A stretch of 14,545 nucleotides of DNA from a bacterium Ga0077546 (GTDB lineage: Bacteria; Cyanobacteriota; Vampirovibrionia; Obscuribacterales; Obscuribacteraceae): assembly GCA_001464165.1 (NCBI GenBank), contig LNEX01000365.1, positions 1-14,545 on the forward strand. The letters are read 5' to 3'. This document shows positions 1 through 5,857 of the stretch, piece by piece. The notes under the pieces are model-generated. The model was not told the origin of the DNA. It saw nothing but the letters and a program-made list of their open reading frames with translations, and made no database searches. The translations under genes and the position numbers were made by a program. The stretch's first letter is position 1; each line of letters opens with the position of its first letter.

Positions 1-458
1 ATTCCTCCTGGCATTAACGGGCTTGGCGGAATATCGTACCCCTTGTGCATCAATGTCCAACAGTTAATCGCTGCCTTTAAGAATACCTGGACATCGTCGC
101 CGCTTAAGTTAAGCGCTTCACCGTTTTCGCAAGCTGTGGCAAACGCATTGCCCCACCAACCAAAATCATCAAGCCACAGCCGTCCTTTTTGGAGTGCTCT
201 TTCTGCGATATTGTCTAAATCGTCGCTATTAATGTCAGGGCGAACAATCGTATAGAAATAATTGAGGATTGGGGTAACGACATCCGCTTCTGCAGGCTGT
301 TTGCAGTTAATCCAGAAGTCGAAAAATGTTTGTAGGGTGTTGCCAGTGATCCAGAAACTTGCCAAAGGAGCCGATGGGCCAGTCACTAAACTCATGTTGT
401 TCCAGCGCATCAATAAGCTCTTATATGTTTCGATTGCTGCGTCGGCGTAACTTGCCAT
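1..458 (-). CDS. GH76-like glycoside hydrolase, N-terminal part (runs off left edge)
   Basis: The minus-strand frame is open from an ATG at 458-456 to the window edge, giving 152 visible codons. The start follows an AAAGGA ribosome site about 7 bases upstream. The protein begins MASYADAAIETYKSLL and has the look of an (alpha/alpha)6-barrel sugar enzyme. Its best signature is RLWLDDFGWWGNAF, with paired aspartates at residues 97-98. Family 76 alpha-mannanases carry a consecutive Asp-Asp catalytic pair in a W-DD-x-x-W-W setting. The following stretch (about 110-140) resembles the next helical hairpin of such barrels. There is no signal peptide at this start, so the protein would be cytoplasmic, which is unusual for GH76 polysaccharide degraders. 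AGE-epimerase-like or other alpha/alpha-barrel enzymes are alternatives. The gene is divergent from topB. The C-terminal part is not visible, so substrate and completeness cannot be judged. Confidence 0.6.
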   Translation of the reverse strand, partial: MASYADAAIETYKSLLMRWNNMSLVTGPSAPLASFWITGNTLQTFFDFWINCKQPAEADVVTPILNYFYTIVRPDINSDDLDNIAERALQKGRLWLDDFGWWGNAFATACENGEALNLSGDDVQVFLKAAINCWTLMHKGYDIPPSPLMPGG

Positions 459-666
459 ATTTATATCCTTTAAGCAATGGCTCAAGCGTCGCCCCCAATT
501 ATACGGCGTCAGCGCCTAGTAACGAGGACATGCTCTTTAGACAAGAGATTGCTTCTTTGTTGTCGGTACGCTCGGTATGTATGCGATCTATATACGCGGC
601 GCGGTGCTGTTGAAGAGCAAGTCGCAAAGCGATACCATTGGCACATCATATCTAGAGTGTTGCCAT

Positions 667-3212
667 ATGAAAGTCGTTCTGGCTGAAAAACCTTCTGTTG
701 CCAAAGATATCGCCGCAGTTGTTGGTGCTACTACTAAACGAGATGGCTATTTTGAAGGCAACGACTATGCTGTCACCTATGCTTTCGGCCATTTAGTGAC
801 CATGGCCGAGCCAGAAGAGATGAACGCTGCTTGGGGCAAGCCTTGGCGCTTGAAGCAACTGCCGATGATTCCAATTGAATGGAAGTATCGGGTCGTAGAA
901 AAGTCAGCGCACCAGTTTAATATCATCAAAAAATTGTTTTTAGATCCGGCCACCACTTAAATTATTTGCGCCACAGACGCGGGACGTGAAGGCGAACATA
1001 TTTTTCGTTTGATTTATAAATTGGCTGAATGTAAAAAGCCGGTTGAGCGTTTGTGGATCAGTTCGCTGACAGCCGAAGCAATCAAAGATGGTTTGAGCAA
1101 ACTGAAATCTTCTAGCGCTTTTGATAACTTGGCCGATGCCGCTGCTGCCCGTGCTCAGGCCGATTGGGTGATTGGTCTCAATTTTACTCGCGCTTATACC
1201 ACAATCAACAATCAGTTGTGCACCATCGGTCGGGTGCAAACTCCAACTCTTTCTCTCATTGTTGATCGACAAACAGCAATTGATGCTTTTACATCAGCTA
1301 AGTTCTTTGAAATTATTGCTACTTTTGAGCCTGGTTTCATTGCTCGTTATATCACTCCTGCAACTGCCGAAGCTGAGCCGCAGACGAGATTGCACGACAA
1401 AGCTCTGGCCCAGGCTATCGTTAAGGCGGTTGAACCTAGCGAAAATGGTGTGGTGCAGTCTGTAGTAACAACCGAGAAGCGCACCAATGCCCCAGCGCTC
1501 TACGATTTGCTGACACTGCAAAAAGACGCCAACAAGCGCTTTGGCTACACCGCTCAAGAAACACTAAATATTGCCCAGAGCCTTTATGAAGAGCACAAGC
1601 TGCTTTCTTATCCGAGAACTGAGTCTCGGCATCTTTCTACAGATATGGTGGGCGAATTACCCCGCATACTCTCTGTGCTGTTAAAGGGGCCCATTGCCAC
1701 CAAAGAAGTAAAAGATGCCTTCACTCAAGAAGGCATTGTGCCCGGCAATATTACTGCGGCCTTAATTAGGCCACGGCTTACTAAGAGCTATGTGGACGAC
1801 GGCAAGCTGACTGATCACCATGCCATTATTCCCACCCATAATGCACTTCCTGCTAGCCTGCCTTTGCAGCAGCGTAATATCTATCAACTTGTGGCCACGC
1901 GTTTTCTCAGTATTTTTCTACCGCCTGAAGTGCGTGATGAGACCACAGCGATGATTACTTTGGCAGAACACACTTTTAGAGCAAAGGGCTTCGTTATTAA
2001 AGAAGTGGGTTGGACGGTTCTTGCCAGTAAGGCCAAAGACGAAGAAAACGCAGAACCTAAAGCAAAGGGCAAGGGCAAAGATAAAGACGGCCAAGAAGAC
2101 GCCCAGCAGCTGCCGCCTTTGGCTAAAGGGCAGCAGGTGCCTAAGCGCAAAATTGAACTGAAAGAGGGTAAAACTACTCCGCCCAAACCCTATGATGATG
2201 CTAGTCTTTTGACTGCCATGAAGAATGCTGGCAAAGAACTTGACGACGAAGACCTAGCTTCGTACATGAAGCAAAAAGGCCTGGGTACTCCGGCAACAAG
2301 GGCTGCCATTATTGAGCGGCTATTGCAAACCGGTTATGTGGAACGCAATAAAAAGGCTCTTCTTCCTACCGAAAAAGGCAAAGCTTTAATTGCTCAAGTG
2401 CACAATGAATTGAAAGATATTGCTTTGACTGCCATTTGGGAACAGCGTTTGGCCGACATGCAAGACGGTAAGTTACAACCAGCTTCTTTTGATAGTGATA
2501 TTTCTGATTTAGTGCGCCGCATCCTTCCTGACGTCACCGCCGGTGGTGCTGCCCTCTCGGGGCCGTCAATTCCGCCCAGTGATGGCAGTAGTTTGGGAAC
2601 TTGTCCGCTGTGCAAGAAAGGTTATGTGCGCCTAACTCCGAAAGGAGCTGGTTGCAACCGCTGGAAAGAAGGTTGTACTTTCTCTATATGGAAAGAGCAA
2701 CGCGGCAAAGAACTGAGCGAGAGCCAGATGAAAGATTTGGTAGAGAAAGGCGAAACCAAAGTAATTAAGGGCTTCAAGAAAAAAGATGGCAGCGGCAAAT
2801 ATGACGCCAAATTGATTCTCAATGAAGAAGGAAAGATTCAATATGACCTGGGTGGTGGTGTGTCAGCTGCAAGTGGTATAGGCGAATGCCCCCAGTGTAA
2901 GAGTCGAATTTCCGCCCAAGCTTCCGAAGCTGCTGCTCAGTCGCAAGAAATCGGTTCTGTCAGGCTCACCCCTAAGGGGGCTGGCTGTAGTCGTTTGCAC
3001 GAAGGCTGCAATTTTACCGTGTGGCGAAGAGTCTGGTTGAACATGGGCGCACTGCTCTGGTTAAGGGCTTCAAGAAAAAGGATGGCAGCGGCACCTATGA
3101 CGCTCGCCTGGTAGTTGGTAGTGACTTTAAGACGAGGCTAGATTTTGATAGTCGCCCCGAGGGGCCAGAGCCTGAACAGCTGGCGACAAGCGCCCCAGCC
3201 AAAAGCTCATAA
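667..3212 (+). pseudogene. topB: DNA topoisomerase III, interrupted by in-frame TAA and a 3' frameshift
   Basis: This is a type IA topoisomerase of the TopB group, which relaxes and decatenates DNA through a 5'-phosphotyrosyl link. The ATG at 667 opens a Toprim domain (AEKPSVAKDI, Glu7). Codon 98 is TAA (958-960), where the family normally has a residue such as Glu just before IICATDAGREGE (Asp104, Glu108). The same frame then stays open to 3114. The catalytic Tyr is at codon 315 (LLSYPRTES, 1609-1611), and KLTDHHAIIPTHN follows at about 379-391. A Lys-rich low-complexity insert lies near codons 457-480. Two C-terminal Toprim_Crpt-type repeats follow, with CxxC pairs at 646-649 and 741-744. 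In the second repeat the frame is lost near 3024 and resumes in another frame to a TAA at 3210-3212. The longest uninterrupted frame is 1009-3114 (TTG start), which lacks the first Toprim motif. No clear Shine-Dalgarno precedes 667. It is probably a recent pseudogene; a sequencing error at the TAA is the main alternative. Confidence 0.85.
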
Positions 3213-3224
3213 ACAGCGACCGGC

Positions 3225-3268
3225 CATAAATTGCCCATAAATTGCCCATAAATTGCCCATAAATTGCC
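3225..3268. repeat. Four perfect 11-bp tandem repeats (unit CATAAATTGCC)
   Basis: Four identical copies lie head to tail at 3225-3235, 3236-3246, 3247-3257 and 3258-3268. They fall between the topB stop and the start of the hypothetical gene at 3322. The 11-bp period is close to one helical turn, so each AT-rich core sits on the same DNA face. Each unit contains TTGCC, and the last one reads TTGCCA. The array could bind a regulator, bend DNA, or simply be a length-variable minisatellite. Its function is not known. Confidence 0.95.
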
Positions 3269-3280
3269 AAAGGTACTCAG

Positions 3281-3290
3281 TAGAGTGTCA
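3281..3290 (+). promoter_or_regulatory. TAGAGTGTCA motif, possible -10 region
   Basis: TAGAGTGTCA lies 41 bases before the ATG at 3322. Nine of ten bases match TAGAATGTCA before the paralogous gene (4061-4070), and TAGAGTGT also occurs just before topB (653-660). TAGAGT/TAGAAT resembles a sigma-70 -10 box. A TTGCCA (3264-3269) lies upstream with an 11-base gap, too short for a standard -35. The promoter role is inference. Confidence 0.3.
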
Positions 3291-3321
3291 TTAGACCTTT
3301 GTCTATTTTGGAGCGCTTACT

Positions 3322-3894
3322 ATGGTTGCCAACCGACCTTCTGAATCAGTTGAGTCAAAGTCAGATAGACTGGCTGCCATGCTTGACAATGGCCAAGGAA
3401 AGCAGGTCGTTAATCAGTTGCGCCACGAATTTGAAACTATGAGCCCGCGCCAATACAGCCGCATGGTGCGCGAAATCGCGAACAAAGAGGATAAATCAGT
3501 TGGTGTGAACTTGAAAGTTGTGATGTCTGGAAAGGCTGAACTGGTATTGGTTGACGACGGTCAAGGTAGAGCCAATCGCGCCATGCCTAGTCGTACTATG
3601 GCTAGTCGCACTGATACAGCATCCCACCCTAAAGAACTATTTGTTCCTAAATCTCAGGCTCAGCCTCTTTCTTTAGCCGATATGCGTCAGCAAGCGATAG
3701 ATAAAGACCCCTGTGCTCGTTATCAGGATCTTCGTTTTGCCCAACTGGCCGATATTAATGGTCAGTATGCGGCTAAGGCACAGCTTTCGGCAATGGGCTT
3801 TAAGCACTCGCCAATAGTAATTGACGTTACCGCCCAGCGGCGTCTGGAAGCAGTGGCTCAAGAGTGCAAGCTCTCGCACAGAAAGAAGCCGTAA
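3322..3894 (+). CDS. Hypothetical protein, paralogue A of a tandem pair
   Basis: A 190-aa soluble protein that I do not recognise. The ATG at 3322 has GGAG about 8 bases upstream. There is no signal peptide or membrane segment. Residues ~14-85 form a domain shared with the gene at 4131: both have a helix around LAAMLDNGQGKQVVNQLR (compare LAQMLDSGDGVRAANILR), then a helix with RMVREI or RVVERT, a DKE-K-S stretch, and a strand segment ending in VLVDDGQGR. After a basic, Ser/Thr/Met-rich linker (~86-110) comes a second part (~117-185) with SLADMRQQAIDKDPCARYQD and later SPIVIDVTAQRRLEAVAQE, predicted alpha/beta and absent from the paralogue. The 11-bp repeat array lies just upstream and a CTTT microsatellite just downstream of the stop. 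No function can be assigned. The tandem paralogy and clear ribosome site argue that it is a real gene. Confidence 0.8.
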   Translation: MVANRPSESVESKSDRLAAMLDNGQGKQVVNQLRHEFETMSPRQYSRMVREIANKEDKSVGVNLKVVMSGKAELVLVDDGQGRANRAMPSRTMASRTDTASHPKELFVPKSQAQPLSLADMRQQAIDKDPCARYQDLRFAQLADINGQYAAKAQLSAMGFKHSPIVIDVTAQRRLEAVAQECKLSHRKKP

Positions 3895-3910
3895 GGCAAT
3901 TAAGGGTCAT

Positions 3911-3936
3911 CTTTCTTTCTTTCTTTCTTTCTTTCT
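3911..3936. repeat. CTTT tetranucleotide microsatellite (six units)
   Basis: Six perfect CTTT units (3911-3934) plus a partial CT begin 16 bases after the stop codon of the hypothetical gene at 3322. The tract lies 195 bases before the start of its paralogue. Tracts of this kind are prone to slipped-strand length change. It lies outside both coding frames, so coding phase variation is not evident. Confidence 0.95.
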
Positions 3937-3979
3937 GGCCTTGTCGCCTCAACGTGAGCGTGGCGGCCGGCGTAAGGCC
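3937..3979. other. Inverted repeat (imperfect hairpin), no T-tract
   Basis: GGCCTT at 3937-3942 followed by CGCC (3945-3948) can pair with GGCG (3969-3972) and AAGGCC (3974-3979), with small bulges and a loop of about 20 bases. It follows the CTTT tract directly. No U-run follows, so it is not a typical intrinsic terminator. It may be an RNA structure at the 3' end of the preceding transcript. Confidence 0.35.
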
Positions 3980-4046
3980 AAACTCTCTGGTCTAAACCAT
4001 TACCAGTAGGGCCTTCTGCGATTTAATGTAGATAATTTTCCAGCAC

Positions 4047-4060
4047 TTGGCAAATGCCAA
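4047..4060. promoter_or_regulatory. Perfect palindrome TTGGCA-AA-TGCCAA upstream of paralogue B
   Basis: A 14-base perfect dyad (6+2+6) sits immediately before TAGAATGTCA (4061-4070), the candidate -10 region of the gene at 4131. The overlap of a dyad with a likely promoter is typical of an operator. The binding protein and the role are unknown. Confidence 0.35.
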
Positions 4061-4130
4061 TAGAATGTCACAAATCGGCTGTAATCTAAGGGCATCGGTG
4101 AACACACCGCACTTTCTTGGAGGAAATCAC

Positions 4131-4685
4131 ATGGCTGGACGCGAAATTTCAAATGACCTAATCGAACGCAAATCAAGTGCATTGGCTCAAATGCTAGACA
4201 GTGGTGACGGCGTCAGAGCGGCCAATATACTGCGCGATGAAGCACAAAAACTTTCCGCCAATTCGTTCAACCGTGTTGTTGAGAGAACCTCTGACAAAGA
4301 GCAAAAAAGTACAAGAGGTCAAGGTTTTGACCTAGAGATCGTTAAGGATGGCACCCTTATTGTCACTGGCGGACGCAAAGGTGAGACTCTAGCGGGGCAC
4401 ATGAAGGATGAGCGTGTTCCTTATCCAGGCGGTGAGCGCGATCAAGGTCGTCCACATACTCGCCCTCAGGCGCGGCAGGAAGTCGTTGAGTGCCCTAAGG
4501 ACAGTATGGTTGGTGATGCTCTAAAAGGGGCCGGTGTTGGAGCAATTCTCGGATCTGTCTTCGGCGGTGATAAGCGTGACGTCGTCAAAGGTGTGATTGT
4601 CGGTGGTGTTGGCGGCGCAATCTATAACAACGAAAAAGATAAAGACTGCGTTATTGTTGATGATGGCAGAGGCCATCGCAGATAA
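4131..4685 (+). CDS. Hypothetical protein with glycine-zipper segment, paralogue B
   Basis: A 184-aa protein. I chose the ATG at 4131 because GGAGG lies just upstream (4119-4123); the frame is open further upstream but has no ribosome site there. Residues ~10-80 match the N-terminal domain of the neighbouring 3322 gene (RKSSALAQMLDSGDGVRAAN, then FNRVVERTSDKEQKS, then FDLEIVKDGTLIVTGG). A polar Pro/Arg-rich linker (~85-120) follows. Residues ~124-166 form a Gly-rich, Ala/Val-rich hydrophobic stretch (DALKGAGVGAILGSVFGG, then VIVGGVGGAIYNN) like the glycine-zipper pairs of Rick_17kDa/YMGG-type proteins, which associate with membranes as helical hairpins. The tail CVIVDDGRGHRR echoes VDDGQGR of the paralogue. 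There is no signal peptide. Function unknown; the zipper suggests membrane association. A strong terminator follows at 4748-4789. Confidence 0.85.
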   Translation: MAGREISNDLIERKSSALAQMLDSGDGVRAANILRDEAQKLSANSFNRVVERTSDKEQKSTRGQGFDLEIVKDGTLIVTGGRKGETLAGHMKDERVPYPGGERDQGRPHTRPQARQEVVECPKDSMVGDALKGAGVGAILGSVFGGDKRDVVKGVIVGGVGGAIYNNEKDKDCVIVDDGRGHRR

Positions 4686-4747
4686 GTCCTGTTTGAGTGG
4701 CCGACTGGCTACTTCGTGCAGTGAGCTGGCTGTCGTTGAAAGTATGC

Positions 4748-4789
4748 AAATCCCAAGTTGTCAGCCATGACTTGGGATTTTTGCTTTTT
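4748..4789 (+). terminator. Rho-independent terminator after paralogue B
   Basis: An 11-bp perfect stem, AAATCCCAAGT (4748-4758) with ACTTGGGATTT (4770-4780), encloses an 11-base loop. It is followed by a T-rich run interrupted once by GC. It lies about 60 bases past the stop at 4685 and before osmC, separating the two transcription units. Confidence 0.85.
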
Positions 4790-4826
4790 ACTATGATTGT
4801 TTCATTACCTTTTAGTTGAAGTTAGA

Positions 4827-4859
4827 TTGCCTCTATCGGCAACTCGAATCTTATATACT
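4827..4859 (+). promoter_or_regulatory. Possible osmC promoter
   Basis: TTGCCT (4827-4832) is followed by TTATAT (4851-4856, 18-base gap), overlapping TATACT (4854-4859). It lies between the preceding terminator and the osmC ribosome site, where a promoter is needed. The match to sigma-70 consensus is only moderate. Confidence 0.35.
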
Positions 4860-4925
4860 TAGACCACCAAAATGACAAATTCAACTGCCCGCAGAACTAC
4901 TGTGCAGTTGACATCCGGAGGTTCT

Positions 4926-5357
4926 ATGAAACGTAAAGCATCAGCTCACTGGGCTGGCGGTCTTAAAGATGGCAAGGGAACAATTTCCACCCAGAGTGGC
5001 GTTCTTTCAAAAACACAATATTCTTTCGGTACTCGCTTTGAAGAAGGCGCTGGAACCAACCCTGAAGAGCTAATTGCAGCTGCTCACTCTGGTTGTTTCT
5101 CCATGGCTCTTTCAAACATCTTGGGCGAAGCTGGCTTGACAGCTAAGTCTATCGACACTGAAGCTACCGTAACTTTGGAAAAAACCGACGCTGGTTTCAC
5201 CGTAACTGAAATCGTTCTTGATCTCGTTGCTGATATTCCTGGCGCTGACCAAGCTAAGTTTGAAGAGTGCGCTGAGAAAGCCAAAGCTGGCTGCCCAATC
5301 TCACGTTTATTCAATGCCAAAATTACATTGAATGCCAAACTAGGCGCTGCTGTCTAA
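4926..5357 (+). CDS. osmC: OsmC-type organic hydroperoxide reductase
   Basis: A 143-aa protein, the same length as E. coli OsmC. It is a cytoplasmic thiol peroxidase that reduces organic hydroperoxides. The start is ATG 4926, with GGAGG ending 5 bases before it; an in-frame ATG at 4872 would add 18 residues and has no ribosome site. Family landmarks are all present: [17 protein letters not shown] at the N-terminus, Arg37, the [19 protein letters not shown] helix with the peroxidatic Cys57 and Glu47/48, and the resolving Cys123 in AGCPISRLF. It appears monocistronic, bounded by terminators at 4748-4789 and 5411-5439. No OhrR-like regulator is adjacent, so it fits the stress-induced OsmC subgroup better than a redox-switched ohr-ohrR pair (inference). 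Nothing is missing or truncated. Confidence 0.95.
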   Translation: MKRKASAHWAGGLKDGKGTISTQSGVLSKTQYSFGTRFEEGAGTNPEELIAAAHSGCFSMALSNILGEAGLTAKSIDTEATVTLEKTDAGFTVTEIVLDLVADIPGADQAKFEECAEKAKAGCPISRLFNAKITLNAKLGAAV

Positions 5358-5410
5358 GACAGATTAGCCCAGATCATTCTTGTGGCTTTAGCTTAAAGGC
5401 TGAATAAATT

Positions 5411-5439
5411 AAAAGGGACGCATTGCGTCCCTTTTTTTT
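5411..5439. terminator. Bidirectional intrinsic terminator between osmC and the YtxH-like gene
   Basis: GGGACGC (5415-5421) pairs with GCGTCCC (5425-5431), flanked by AAAA on the left and a run of eight T on the right. The A and T flanks let it act in both directions. It serves osmC on the plus strand and the convergent small gene ending at 5479 on the minus strand. Confidence 0.9.
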
Positions 5440-5478
5440 GTCACTATATACGGTGCCGATTTAAAACTTTTGCTAAGC

Positions 5479-5721
5479 TTAAATTTCGTCTTCGCAGCAG
5501 CCTGTGGTTGAGAATTTATCCTTGACGCCGCCAGCAAATTCATTAGCTTTTTCAGCTATATCGTCACGCAACTCTTTGCCTGATTTAGAAGCGAATAAGT
5601 TACCCAGGGCATAACCGACGCCTAGCGAAACAACCGAACCCGCTGCCGCTCCGACAACTGCTCCAGCGATGAAGATTGTTTTCAATAAAGGCAGGTTTCC
5701 TTTGATCAGTGTCTTCAACAT
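5479..5721 (-). CDS. Small YtxH-like membrane protein
   Basis: An 80-aa protein starting at ATG 5721-5719 with GAGG about 8 bases upstream. Residues ~14-45 are a Gly/Ala/Val hydrophobic segment (TIFIAGAVVGAAAGSVVSLG and so on), likely one membrane-spanning or glycine-zipper helix. It is followed by LFASKSGKELRDDIAEKANEF, which matches the YtxH/gas-vesicle-GvpP-like pattern LFAPkSGkelR. The C-terminus carries a Cys-Cys pair before an acidic end (GCCEDEI), which is unusual and might bind metal or be modified. YtxH proteins are small general-stress proteins of unknown mechanism; the neighbouring osmC fits a stress context (inference). It is divergent from tex, and its 3' end faces the shared terminator at 5411-5439. 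Confidence 0.75.
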   Translation of the reverse strand: MLKTLIKGNLPLLKTIFIAGAVVGAAAGSVVSLGVGYALGNLFASKSGKELRDDIAEKANEFAGGVKDKFSTTGCCEDEI

Positions 5722-5776
5722 CGGCAGGTCCTCATGGCGTTAACTAGTCAAATCAGTAATTAAAGTGATTCTAGCA

Positions 5777-5802
5777 CCTGAATACAATAAACACTGTTCA
5801 GG
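5777..5802. promoter_or_regulatory. Inverted repeat CCTGAA-N14-TTCAGG in the divergent ytxH/tex promoter region
   Basis: A 6-base perfect dyad with a 14-base spacer lies in the 136-base gap between two divergent genes, where both promoters must be. Only six bases per arm match, so chance is possible. A TACTAT box at 5823-5828 is a candidate -10 for tex. Confidence 0.25.
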
Positions 5803-5857
5803 AGAAATTCGGCTGAGTATCGTACTATAGGGCGATGTTTACAGGGAAATTGAGAAT

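Noticed and set aside
43..613. Short plus-strand frames over the left edge and the intergenic gap
   Set aside because: They run antisense to the GH76-like gene or have no recognisable content or ribosome site.
958..960. TAA in topB as programmed recoding or an alternative genetic code
   Set aside because: TAA ends several intact genes in this window, selenocysteine and pyrrolysine use UGA and UAG, and topB has a second independent lesion. Simple mutation or error is more likely.
940..1272. Minus-strand 110-codon frame inside topB
   Set aside because: Composition and position mark it as the antisense shadow of a conserved Toprim-containing region; no ribosome site or family match.
3225..3268. 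CRISPR-like array
   Set aside because: Units are 11 bp and directly abutting, with no spacers.
4047..4130. Longer N-terminus for paralogue B starting at 4047
   Set aside because: The upstream start lacks a ribosome site and overlaps the palindrome and candidate promoter; GGAGG directly precedes 4131.
4872..4925. Longer N-terminus for OsmC
   Set aside because: The ATG at 4926 has a strong GGAGG site and gives exactly the E. coli OsmC length.
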